Positions 52,567 to 60,633 of a DNA stretch of 64,000 bases are shown here, piece by piece; the stretch's first letter is position 1, and every line of letters begins with the position of its first letter. The stretch is from Microbacterium sp. B35-30 (GTDB lineage: Bacteria; Actinomycetota; Actinomycetes; Actinomycetales; Microbacteriaceae): assembly GCF_010634855.1 (NCBI RefSeq), contig NZ_MWLQ01000016.1:1-64000 (forward strand), read 5' to 3'. The position numbers were made by a program, and so were the translations under genes. The notes below the pieces were generated by a model. It saw nothing but the letters and a program-made list of their open reading frames with translations. It made no database searches and had not been told where the DNA came from.

Positions 52567-54048
52567 TCAACGAGACTCGGCGCGCTGCTCGACCACGACG
52601 TCTTCCGGCGCCTGCTGGATCGGGATGGCGGCCGTCACCGTCTCGAGCCCCGACAGCCGCGCAGGTGACAGCTGCTTGGCGACCTCGTCGCGCGACATCA
52701 GGCCCGCCTCGACGACGAGGTCGGCGACGCTGTGCCCGGTCAGCAGCGCGGTCTTGGCGAGCGCTGCGGCGGCGGCGTAGCCGATGAACGGCGTCAGCGC
52801 CGTGATGACACCGACGCTGTTGCCCACCATGGCTCCGAGCCGCTCGCGGTTCGCGGTGATGCCCTCGACGCAGTTGACCCGCAGAGTGAGGATCGACTGT
52901 CGCAGCCACGTGATCGACTGGAAGATCGAGTGCGCGATGACAGGCTCGAACGCGTTGAGCTGCAGCTGGCCGCCCTCGACGGCCATCGTCACGGTCAGGT
53001 CGGCGCCCGCGATGGCGAACGCGACCTGGTTCACGACCTCGGGGATGACCGGGTTGACCTTGCCGGGCATGATGCTCGAGCCTGCCTGGCGGGCCGGGAG
53101 GTTGATCTCGCCGAAGCCCGCCTGCGGGCCGGACGAGAGCAGCCGGAGGTCGTTGCAGATCTTCGACAGCTTGATCGCGTTGCGCTTCAGCGACGCCGAG
53201 AACGACATGAACGAACCGGTGTCGCTCGTCGCCTCGACGAGGTCGTTCGCTGTCGCGAGGTCGAGGCCCGAGATCTCTCGCAGGTGCCGCAGCACCGCCG
53301 GGGCGTAGGACGGGTCGGTGGTGATGCCCGTTCCGATGGCCGTCGCGCCCATGTTGATCTCGTAGAGCAGGTACGCGTTCTCCGTGAGGCGCTGGTGGTC
53401 GTAACCGAGCGTGGTCGCGAAGCCGTGGAACTCCTGGCCGAGGGTCATCGGCACGGCATCCTGCAGCTGCGTCCGGCCGACCTTGAGCACGTCATGGAAC
53501 TCGACCGCCTTGGCCAGGAAGGCCCGTCGCAGCAGATCCAGCTCTTCGAGCAGGGTCTTGAGGTCGAGGCCGAGCCCCACCTTCACCGCGGTCGGGTAGA
53601 CGTCGTTCGTCGACTGGCTCCGGTTGGTGTCGTCGATCGGCGACAGGAACGCGTAGTCGCCCTTCGGCCGCCCGGCGAGCTCGAGGGCGACATTCGTGAT
53701 GACCTCGTTCGCGTTCATGTTCGTCGACGTGCCGGCGCCGCCCTGAATCACGCCGACGACGAACTGGTCGTGGAACTGCCCCTCGATCACGAGTTGCGCG
53801 GCGCGGCCGATCAGATCGGCCTTGGCCGGATCGAGAACCCCGATCTCCCGGTTGGCGCGGGCGGAGGCCTGCTTCACCATCGCCAGCGCTCGCACCAGGT
53901 CGGGGTAGACCGAGATCGGCCTCTTCGAGATCGGGAAGTTCTCCAGCGCACGGGCTGTGTGGATGCCCCAGTACGCGTCGGCGGGGATCTCCAGGGATCC
54001 GAGGGAATCGGTCTCGATGCGGGTGCGCGTCATTGCGTCCAGTGACAT
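52567..54048 (-). CDS. aspA: Aspartate ammonia-lyase
   Basis: Reversibly deaminates L-aspartate to fumarate and ammonia; 493 aa, homotetrameric fumarase/aspartase superfamily. It has the GSSIMPGKVNP catalytic loop, the TSTNMNANEV segment and a DDTNRSQSTND block. A fumarase would normally show different residues in the loops around HSNMPLN-type motifs; aspartase is favoured by overall similarity. The ATG at 54048 has AGGA upstream; 54033 is an alternative start. It may supply fumarate linked to the dicarboxylate transport seen elsewhere. Confidence 0.93.
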   Translation of the reverse strand: MSLDAMTRTRIETDSLGSLEIPADAYWGIHTARALENFPISKRPISVYPDLVRALAMVKQASARANREIGVLDPAKADLIGRAAQLVIEGQFHDQFVVGVIQGGAGTSTNMNANEVITNVALELAGRPKGDYAFLSPIDDTNRSQSTNDVYPTAVKVGLGLDLKTLLEELDLLRRAFLAKAVEFHDVLKVGRTQLQDAVPMTLGQEFHGFATTLGYDHQRLTENAYLLYEINMGATAIGTGITTDPSYAPAVLRHLREISGLDLATANDLVEATSDTGSFMSFSASLKRNAIKLSKICNDLRLLSSGPQAGFGEINLPARQAGSSIMPGKVNPVIPEVVNQVAFAIAGADLTVTMAVEGGQLQLNAFEPVIAHSIFQSITWLRQSILTLRVNCVEGITANRERLGAMVGNSVGVITALTPFIGYAAAAALAKTALLTGHSVADLVVEAGLMSRDEVAKQLSPARLSGLETVTAAIPIQQAPEDVVVEQRAESR

Positions 54049-54197
54049 GTGTGTGGTGTCCTCGTGGGTCGTTCACAGCGGTGTGCCGGGATGCTTCGAG
54101 ACTACTCGCGACGCGGTCCCGCCCGCCTATACGCGGCGTACAGCGAAACGGGTCGCCTCGTACACGGGGGCGGTCCGCCGATGGTGTTCGAGCGCGC

Positions 54198-55166
54198 TCA
54201 GTGAGGCTTGCGCGAGAAGGCCTCGAGCCGCTGCTCGGGCGTGAGTCGCGACATCCGCTCGACCCACTCCGCCGAGAACACGTCAGCGGTGGGTGCATCG
54301 ACGACCGGGACGACAGCGTGGGTGATCGTGTCGTCGTACACGTGCACGAGGTGGAAGGACTGGCCGGCGTCCATGCCGTTCACGTCGACCGCGGCCCGCG
54401 CCAGGTTCATCGTGTAGCAGGTGGCGGCGGCGACGCTCACGGGGACGCCTGCGAAGGTGCCGCTGGTCGAATAGTGCAGGTGGCCGGCGAGGATCGCGCG
54501 CACGTCTGTGCCGGCGATCACCTCGGCGAGGCGGCCCTGGTCGCGGAGCTCCAGAATGTCGAACAGCGGCACATGGGACGGCAACGGCGGGTGATGCAGG
54601 GCGACGATCGTGCCGAGCGGGGCGGGGGTCGCGAGCGCGTCCCGCAGCCACTCGAGCTGCGCGGAATCCAGATCGCCGTGGTGCCAGCCGGGCACCGTCG
54701 AGTCGAGGCCGATCAGACGGAGACCGCCGAGGTCCCACACACCGGTGACGGGCTGCTGGGTCGGCTCGAGCCCGAGCAGGTCGCGGCGCATCGCCGGCCG
54801 CTCGTCGTGGTTGCCCGCCAGCCACACGATGGGCGCTCCGAGCCGCTCCGCGACCGGTTCGACCGCCGCGCGCAGCGCGGTGTACGCCTCGGGCTCACCG
54901 AGATCCGCCAGGTCGCCGGTGAACACGATCGCGTCGGGACGGATGCCGATGGCCTCGGCGGCGGCGAGCGTCCGGGTGAGATTCGCCGCCGTGTCGAAGC
55001 GGCCACCGAGCAGCGCGTTGCCGGCGAGCAGGTGCGTGTCGCTCACGTGCAGCAGGGTGCGCCGTGCCGGCGGGTGCTGACCGAACTGGATGGGTACGCC
55101 CGGGCTCACCCGGCCGGATGCTCCGGGGGACGCGTCGGCTGCGCCGGCAGGGGTCGTGGACGCCAT
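54198..55166 (-). CDS. Metallophosphoesterase (CpdA/GlpQ-like phosphodiesterase)
   Basis: Calcineurin-like phosphoesterase of 322 aa. Metal-binding motifs occur in order: VSDTHLL, FTGDLADLGEPEAY, LAGNHDERP, ALHHPPLP and LAGHLHYS, as in class III cyclic-nucleotide phosphodiesterases. Whether it hydrolyses cAMP or glycerophosphodiesters cannot be decided. TAGGCT (55173-55178) ends six nucleotides before the ATG. Confidence 0.9.
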   Translation of the reverse strand: MASTTPAGAADASPGASGRVSPGVPIQFGQHPPARRTLLHVSDTHLLAGNALLGGRFDTAANLTRTLAAAEAIGIRPDAIVFTGDLADLGEPEAYTALRAAVEPVAERLGAPIVWLAGNHDERPAMRRDLLGLEPTQQPVTGVWDLGGLRLIGLDSTVPGWHHGDLDSAQLEWLRDALATPAPLGTIVALHHPPLPSHVPLFDILELRDQGRLAEVIAGTDVRAILAGHLHYSTSGTFAGVPVSVAAATCYTMNLARAAVDVNGMDAGQSFHLVHVYDDTITHAVVPVVDAPTADVFSAEWVERMSRLTPEQRLEAFSRKPH

Positions 55167-55172
55167 GGCCTC

Positions 55173-55178
55173 AGCCTA
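55173..55178 (-). promoter_or_regulatory. Putative leaderless -10 box of the phosphodiesterase gene
   Basis: TAGGCT on the minus strand, six nucleotides before the ATG at 55166. Confidence 0.55.
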
Positions 55179-55241
55179 AGCGCTCGCTCCGACAGGCCTC
55201 ACGCGGCGCACGGGAGCGGGCCTCACTGGGGTGGGACGACC

Positions 55242-55571
55242 TCAGTGGTTGAAGACGATGAGCAGGAGCCCGCCGAGCACGGCGGCCGCGCATACCGCGA
55301 AGCAGAGATAAGCGGCCGCAAGCGCCACGCGCTTCTGGCCCTCGGTCAGCGGGCTGCGCTTGGCGGCCTTCGCTGCGGCCTTCTCGGCGCGCCGAGCCTC
55401 TTTCTCGGAGATCACGGTGATGGCGTCGGTGAACTCGGCGGGGGCGACGACCGGCGCCCGGCCGGCACGCACGAGAAGTCGCAGGCCCAGCGCGTAGAAG
55501 GCGACGACGAGCACCGCCGCGGTGAAGGCGGCGACGAAGACGAGCACGAACGAGTCCCAGTGGATGGTCAT
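55242..55571 (-). CDS. Small membrane protein encoded with the phosphate transporter
   Basis: Protein of 109 aa with an N-terminal membrane helix (about 8-33), a Lys/Ala-rich cytoplasmic helix (EKEARRAEKAAAKAAKRSP) and a C-terminal membrane helix. Its ATG overlaps the pit stop (ATGA), so it is translated with the transporter and may be an accessory subunit. The family is not one I can name. Confidence 0.8.
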   Translation of the reverse strand: MTIHWDSFVLVFVAAFTAAVLVVAFYALGLRLLVRAGRAPVVAPAEFTDAITVISEKEARRAEKAAAKAAKRSPLTEGQKRVALAAAYLCFAVCAAAVLGGLLLIVFNH

Positions 55572-56863
55572 CGCGGGCCGCCGTTCTTGGGGCCGTTCGC
55601 AGATCGCTCCGCGGCCTTGGCTGCCTTCTTCGCCGCGGTCTGAGCTGCCGCCACGCGCCGTGCCTCCTCACGCGCGATCGCGCGCTGACGGCGGGTCGGC
55701 GGCGGGTTGCGCTTGACCTTGACGGCGCGGCCGGAGTCGGCGACCTCGCTCATCGCATTCGACGCCGTGACCTCGTCGCGGCGGGAGCGCCGGAAGAGGA
55801 AGAGGATGATGACGACCGCGAGCACCGCGTCGATGATGACGCCCCAGACCGGGAGCCACACGACGATGAGCGCCGCGACGGCGCCGACCGCGCCGGCAGC
55901 CGGGAGCGTCAGGACCCAGCCCACCATGATGCGGCCCGCCGTGCGCCACCGCACCTGGGAACCCCGGCGTCCGAGGCCGGATCCGATGACCGAGCCCGAC
56001 GCGACCTGGGTGGTCGAAAGTGCGAAGCCGAGGGCGCTCGAGGCGAGGATCGTCGAGGCCGTCGACGCCTCGGCCGCGAAGCCCTGCGCCGGCTTGACCT
56101 CGGTCAGCCCCTTGCCGAGTGTGCGGATGATGCGCCAGCCGCCCATGTAGGTGCCAAGGGCGATCGTGATCGCGCAGGCGAACACCACCCAGGTCTGCGG
56201 CTCGGGGTTCGAGGCGGACTGCAGGCCGGCCGTGATGAGGAGGAGCGTGATGATGCCCATGGTCTTCTGCGCGTCGTTCGTGCCGTGCGCCAGGGCGACG
56301 AGGGATGACGTGAAGATCTGCCCGAAACGGAAGCCGTCGCGCCCGTCGGGCTTGCTGTCGTAGCGCCGGGTGAGCGCGTAGGCGAGCTTCGTCGCGGTGA
56401 AGGCGATGAGCCCGGCCGTGACCGGGGCGATGAACGCCGGGAGGATCACCTTGGACATGACGACGCCGAAGTTCACGGCCGTGAAGCCGACGCCGACGAT
56501 CGTGGCGCCGATCAGCCCGCCGAACAGCGCGTGCGACGACGACGAGGGAAGACCCAGCAGCCACGTGAGCATGTTCCACGTGATGGCGCCGATGAGTCCG
56601 GCGAGGATGATCTCGGGGAAGATGTCGTGGGAGATCTGCTCCTCGTTGATGATCCCGCCCGAGATGGTCTGCGCCACCTCGGTGGACAGGAACGCACCGA
56701 CGAGGTTGAGCACCGCAGCGAGGAGCACAGCCGTCTTGGGCTTGAGGGCGCCGGTGGCGATCGGCGTCGCCATCGCGTTCGCCGTGTCGTGGAAGCCGTT
56801 CGTGAAATCGAAGAACAGCGCCAGCGCGATCACCAGAACGATGATGAGGGTTGCGGTTTCCAC
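55568..56863 (-). CDS. pit: Inorganic phosphate transporter, PiT family
   Basis: Low-affinity cation-coupled phosphate (metal-phosphate) transporter of 431 aa with about ten membrane segments. The PiT signatures are FDFTNGFHDTANAMAT near the N-terminus and LAHGTNDAQKTMGIIT in the second half. The C-terminal tail is basic and Lys/Ala-rich. The start is the ATG at 56863. An overlapping small membrane protein follows; a PhoU/DUF47 partner, often encoded beside pit, is absent here. Confidence 0.95.
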   Translation of the reverse strand: METATLIIVLVIALALFFDFTNGFHDTANAMATPIATGALKPKTAVLLAAVLNLVGAFLSTEVAQTISGGIINEEQISHDIFPEIILAGLIGAITWNMLTWLLGLPSSSSHALFGGLIGATIVGVGFTAVNFGVVMSKVILPAFIAPVTAGLIAFTATKLAYALTRRYDSKPDGRDGFRFGQIFTSSLVALAHGTNDAQKTMGIITLLLITAGLQSASNPEPQTWVVFACAITIALGTYMGGWRIIRTLGKGLTEVKPAQGFAAEASTASTILASSALGFALSTTQVASGSVIGSGLGRRGSQVRWRTAGRIMVGWVLTLPAAGAVGAVAALIVVWLPVWGVIIDAVLAVVIILFLFRRSRRDEVTASNAMSEVADSGRAVKVKRNPPPTRRQRAIAREEARRVAAAQTAAKKAAKAAERSANGPKNGGPR

Positions 56864-57007
56864 CGTTCGCTTTCGGTGAGGAGGAGTGGAGAGATGGTGC
56901 CGACGAGATCGGCGCGACGAACGAAGAGTTCACCAAGAATTCAGGAACCGGCAACCGGCCAGGAAGAATCCTACATCGGCGACCCTGACGGTCAACTCGG
57001 AGGCGAC

Positions 57008-57013
57008 TAGCGT
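57008..57013 (+). promoter_or_regulatory. Putative leaderless -10 box of ptrB
   Basis: TAGCGT ends six nucleotides before the GTG at 57020. Confidence 0.55.
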
Positions 57014-57019
57014 GGAACG

Positions 57020-59188
57020 GTGACTCTCAGCGACTCCGTACCCGCCGCGTCCACCCCGGCCACCGGCATCCGTCCCCCGCTCGACGCCGGCCAAGTCCCT
57101 CCCGTCGCCGACAGCAGAATCACCGTGCGCTCGCACCACGGCGACGACGTCGAAGACCGCTACGAGTGGTTCCGTGAGAAGGAGGACGCCGCCGTCATCG
57201 CCCACCTCGAGGCCGAGAACTCCTACACGCAGCAGCGCACGGCCCATCTGGAGGGACTCCGCGAGCGAATCTTCGGCGAGATCAAGGGCCGGACGCTCGA
57301 GACGGACCTCTCGGTGCCGACGCGCCGCGGCGACTGGTGGTACTACGGCCGCACTGTCGAGGGCAAGCAGTACGGCATCCAGTGCCGCGCGCCGCTCGCG
57401 TCGCCCGACGACTGGACGCCGCCCGAACTCTCCCCCGATGTCGAGGTGCCTGGCGAGCAGATCCTGCTCGACGGCAACATCGAGGCGGAGGGTCACGAGT
57501 TCTTCTCGCTCGGCAGCTTCGAGGTCTCGAACGACGGCGCCCTGATGCTCTACGGCGTGGATGTCGCCGGCGACGAGCGCTACACGGTGCGGGTGCGCGA
57601 CCTCTCGACCGGCGAGCAGCTGGCCGATGAGATCCCCGACACGTTCGCCGGCGCCACCTTCTCGCCCGACGGCCGCTTCATCGTCTACACGACCGTCGAC
57701 GACGCGTGGCGCCCCGACACCGTCTGGCTGCACGAGCTGGGCACCGCGGTCGCCGACGACGCGAAGCTCTTCCACGAGCCCGACGAGAAGTTCTGGGTGG
57801 GCGCGGGCTTCACCCGCAGCGACCGCTTCCTGGTGATCGGGCTGGGCTCGTCGATCACCTCGGAGGAGTGGCTGCTGGATGCCGACGACCTGCGCGGCGA
57901 GCCGCGCGTCGTGTGGCCGCGCACCGAAGGGGTCGAGTACGACTCCGAGCACGCCGTCGTCGACGGCGAGGACGTGCTCTTCATCCTCCACAATGACGGC
58001 GCCCTGGACTTCGAACTGGTGCGGGTGGCGGCATCCGACCCGTCCGGAGAGCGCGCGGTCGTGATCCCCCACCGCCCGGGCGAGCGGCTGCTGGGCGTGT
58101 CGACGTTCCGAGACTGGGGCGTGGTCGGCTACCGCCGCGGCGGCCTCCCCCGACTCGGCATGCTCGAATACTCGTCGAGCGAGGTCAGCGAGATCGCGTT
58201 CGACGAGCCGCTGTACTCCGTGGGCACCGGCGGCAACCCGGAGTGGGCTCCCCCGCTGCTGCGTCTGGGCTACGGCTCCTTCGTCACGCCCGGCACGGTG
58301 TACGACCTCGATGTCGCGACCGGTGAGCTGCACCTGCGCAAGCGCCAGCCCGTGCTCGGCGGCTACGAGCCGTCGGAGTACGCCCAGGAACGCGTCTGGG
58401 CGACCGCGCAGGACGGCACGCAGATTCCGATCTCGCTGGTGTACAAGCGGTCGTTCGGCGACGCCGGCGCCGCCCCGCGACCGGTGCACCTGTACGGCTA
58501 CGGGTCGTACGAGCACTCGATCGAGCCCGGCTTCTCGGTCGCCCGCCTCTCGGAGCTCGACCGGGGCGTCGTGTTCGCCGTGGCCCACGTGCGGGGCGGC
58601 GGCGAGATGGGTCGCCAGTGGTACGAGGACGGCAAGCTGCTCAGCAAGCGCAACACCTTCACGGACTTCGTGGACTGCGCCCTGCACCTGATCGACAACG
58701 GCTACACGACGCCCGATCGCCTCGTCGCCGAGGGCGGCTCGGCGGGCGGGCTGCTGATGGGCGCCGTCGCCAACCTCGCGCCCGAGCTCTTCGCCGGCAT
58801 CCTCGCCGACGTGCCGTTCGTCGACGCGCTCACCACGATCCTCGACCCGTCGCTGCCGCTCACCGTCATCGAATGGGATGAGTGGGGCGACCCGCTGCAC
58901 AACGCCGACGTCTACGCCTACATGAAGTCCTACTCGCCGTACGAGAACGTGCGGACGGATGCCGCGTACCCGCGCATCCTCGCCGTCACGTCGCTCAACG
59001 ACACCCGCGTGCTGTACGTCGAGCCCGCGAAGTGGGTGGCGCGCCTGCGCGAAGTAGGCGCCGACGCCCTGCTCAAGTGCGAGATGGTCGCCGGCCACGG
59101 CGGCGTCAGCGGACGCTACAACGCCTGGCGCGAGCGCGCCTTCGAGCTCGCCTGGCTGCTGGACGTGCTGGGCGTCGCCGACGCGTGA
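57020..59188 (+). CDS. ptrB: Oligopeptidase B (S9 family)
   Basis: Cytoplasmic serine peptidase of 722 aa cleaving short peptides after basic residues. An N-terminal seven-bladed propeller (about 70-420) is followed by an alpha/beta-hydrolase domain with Ser574 in EGGSAGGLLMG, Asp in TSLNDTRV and His in GHGGVSGR. The GTG at 57020 fits a leaderless promoter (TAGCGT). The last codons and stop lie inside the first copy of a 93-bp direct repeat. Confidence 0.94.
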   Translation: MTLSDSVPAASTPATGIRPPLDAGQVPPVADSRITVRSHHGDDVEDRYEWFREKEDAAVIAHLEAENSYTQQRTAHLEGLRERIFGEIKGRTLETDLSVPTRRGDWWYYGRTVEGKQYGIQCRAPLASPDDWTPPELSPDVEVPGEQILLDGNIEAEGHEFFSLGSFEVSNDGALMLYGVDVAGDERYTVRVRDLSTGEQLADEIPDTFAGATFSPDGRFIVYTTVDDAWRPDTVWLHELGTAVADDAKLFHEPDEKFWVGAGFTRSDRFLVIGLGSSITSEEWLLDADDLRGEPRVVWPRTEGVEYDSEHAVVDGEDVLFILHNDGALDFELVRVAASDPSGERAVVIPHRPGERLLGVSTFRDWGVVGYRRGGLPRLGMLEYSSSEVSEIAFDEPLYSVGTGGNPEWAPPLLRLGYGSFVTPGTVYDLDVATGELHLRKRQPVLGGYEPSEYAQERVWATAQDGTQIPISLVYKRSFGDAGAAPRPVHLYGYGSYEHSIEPGFSVARLSELDRGVVFAVAHVRGGGEMGRQWYEDGKLLSKRNTFTDFVDCALHLIDNGYTTPDRLVAEGGSAGGLLMGAVANLAPELFAGILADVPFVDALTTILDPSLPLTVIEWDEWGDPLHNADVYAYMKSYSPYENVRTDAAYPRILAVTSLNDTRVLYVEPAKWVARLREVGADALLKCEMVAGHGGVSGRYNAWRERAFELAWLLDVLGVADA

Positions 59189-59267
59189 GCGTGTCCCACT
59201 TCCACGCCGTCGTGTCCCACTTTCTGCCGCACAGCGTCGGCTAGGCGAACGAAAGTGGGACATGACG
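59175..59267. repeat. 93-bp direct repeat, copy 1
   Basis: Identical by eye to 59307-59399, offset 132 bp. It starts in the final codons of ptrB and contains an inverted repeat (59213-59224 with 59251-59262) and two GTGTCCCACTT sites 21 bp apart (59191 and 59212). Confidence 0.9.
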
Positions 59268-59306
59268 GGCTAGGCGCCACCGATGGCCTGATCGTGTCCC
59301 AGTTCC

Positions 59307-59399
59307 TCGCCGACGCGTGAGCGTGTCCCACTTCCACGCCGTCGTGTCCCACTTTCTGCCGCACAGCGTCGGCTAGGCGAACGAAAGTGGGACATGACG
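59307..59399. repeat. 93-bp direct repeat, copy 2
   Basis: Second copy of the repeat at 59175-59267. Its hairpin (59345-59356 with 59383-59394) contains the stop codon and last residues of the DUF559 gene read on the minus strand. Confidence 0.9.
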
Positions 59400-60323
59400 T
59401 CCCTGACCGGGGCGCCAACCTGCCCGGATGAGAGCGTCACGCACCTTCGCAACGGCTGAGCGGCCGTCACCGCGCATGTGGTGGTTGAGGACGCGAACGT
59501 GATCCCACCCGAGAGCACGGATGAGATCCCAGCGATCGGCATCCTTCGCGAACTGTTCCGCGTCCTCGGCGTGGACCCGTCCGTCGTACTCCGGTGCCAC
59601 GCGCCATCGGGGGTACGCAAGGTCCAGCTCCGCGACCGCAGCACCGCGATGAGTCCTCAGAGTCCAGTTGATCTCGGGCTCGGGAAGACCAGCACGGACC
59701 AGCAGCAGGCGAAGGCGCGTCTCACGCGGGGACCTCACGCCCCCGCGAGACTCGGCCAGCGCTCTCCGCAGAATGCCGCCGCGGATGTCACCTAGGGTTT
59801 CGACCTCGGCGACGAGATCTTCGATGGCGGCGATCGGCCGTCGCCCCCGGTCGCTGATCAGGAAATCAGCCGCAGCGACGAGATCGTCGAGCCCCCAGAG
59901 CGTGCCCGCTTGCCGCCAGGCTCGCACCGGGTGCTCGATCGGCAGCCCGTTCGGAAGAATCAGCGTCGCCGACTCGCGCAGCTGCAGGCGATGGCCGGTG
60001 ACCCCCGAGGTCCGTGGCTCCCGAGCGGGTCGGTGAGCGGAAACGTGCACAGCGGGGCGGTGGGGCCACTCAGGAGTCGGCGCGCCCATGAGGCTCAACG
60101 CCGTCTCATGACTGAAGAACTGCCATTCCGCGAGGCGCGGGGCATAGTCGAGGCAGGAAGCCAGCAGCGTCGCTTCAGGGGTGTCTCCCAGTGCACGGAC
60201 GCCGTGGAACGGCCGACGCAGGTCGCCGCGGTTCAGCCTCGATGGAGCGACGCCGAGCGCGACGGCCGTAGACACACTGAATCGCGCGGGCAGTTCTGAC
60301 GGCAGGGGCGAGCGGCGCGGCAT
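59373..60323 (-). CDS. AbiEi-like HTH plus DUF559 (Vsr-like) endonuclease-domain protein
   Basis: Protein of 316 aa. Residues 1-50 resemble the winged-helix N-terminus of type IV antitoxins (FSVSTAVALGVAPSRLNRGD followed by LRRPFHGVRAL). Residues 200-300 match DUF559, a PD-(D/E)XK fold related to Vsr nuclease, with Asp234 (AELDLAYP), Glu245 (PEYDG) and GWDHVRVL. The middle is not recognised. The ATG at 60323 follows GAAGG; a longer frame to 60485 has no support. The last seven codons (HVPLSFA) and stop lie within a repeated hairpin, and a related hairpin lies upstream. Probable DNA-acting enzyme or regulator; role unknown. Confidence 0.8.
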   Translation of the reverse strand: MPRRSPLPSELPARFSVSTAVALGVAPSRLNRGDLRRPFHGVRALGDTPEATLLASCLDYAPRLAEWQFFSHETALSLMGAPTPEWPHRPAVHVSAHRPAREPRTSGVTGHRLQLRESATLILPNGLPIEHPVRAWRQAGTLWGLDDLVAAADFLISDRGRRPIAAIEDLVAEVETLGDIRGGILRRALAESRGGVRSPRETRLRLLLVRAGLPEPEINWTLRTHRGAAVAELDLAYPRWRVAPEYDGRVHAEDAEQFAKDADRWDLIRALGWDHVRVLNHHMRGDGRSAVAKVRDALIRAGWRPGQGRHVPLSFA

Positions 60324-60469
60324 CCGTTCACCTTCCCGCAGCACCGCCGAACGGATAGGTCTTGATCGGCGATCTGTGAGCACCTGATCGCCAGGCGCCG
60401 TCGGGGAGGAGGCGATGAGCAGCCTGCGGAGCCGACCACGAACATCCCGTGGCATCGGATCGAGCGAGC

Positions 60470-60521
60470 ATGTCCCGATTTCCATTCCTCAGCCTGCCGC
60501 CTACGAACGAAATCGGGACAT
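60470..60521. repeat. Hairpin related to the 93-bp repeat hairpins
   Basis: ATGTCCCGATTTC and its exact complement (13 bp) enclose a 26-nt loop ending CGAAC. The downstream hairpins have the same loop length and the same stem apart from two compensated pairs. Confidence 0.85.
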
Positions 60522-60562
60522 CGGGGCCAAAAACCGGGACATCAAGAGCCAAAACCGGGACA
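60515..60562. repeat. GGGACA sites phased at 21 bp
   Basis: GGGACA begins at 60515, 60536 and 60557, exactly two helical turns apart. The last two sit in near-identical units reading CCAAAACCGGGACATCAAGA. Confidence 0.85.
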
Positions 60563-60574
60563 TCAAGAGATGAA

Positions 60575-60611
60575 GGTGAGCGGATGCCTCGGGGCGAGGC
60601 ATCCGCTCACC
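60575..60611. terminator. pfkA terminator
   Basis: Perfect 16-bp stem (GGTGAGCGGATGCCTC and complement) around GGGGC, 22 bp after the pfkA stop on the minus strand. Confidence 0.85.
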
Positions 60612-60633
60612 GTCCCGTCCGGCGCGGGAGACG

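Larger units (their letters stand above)
60324..60633. other. Upstream region of the DUF559 gene
   Basis: This 310-bp stretch contains GGCGATC and GATCGCC separated by 11 nt (about 60367-60391), a long-loop hairpin (60470-60521), GGGACA sites at 60515, 60536 and 60557, and the pfkA terminator. No credible additional gene was found, though an in-frame extension of the DUF559 frame reaches 60485. Confidence 0.6.

Noticed and set aside
54033..55643. A 536-codon frame antisense to the phosphodiesterase and small membrane protein genes
   Set aside because: Composition of a shadow frame; both genes on the other strand have clear features.
59116..59418. A 100-aa frame across the 93-bp repeats containing a duplicated peptide
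   Set aside because: It arises only because the repeat unit and offset are multiples of three; it has no ribosome-binding site and overlaps ptrB antisense.
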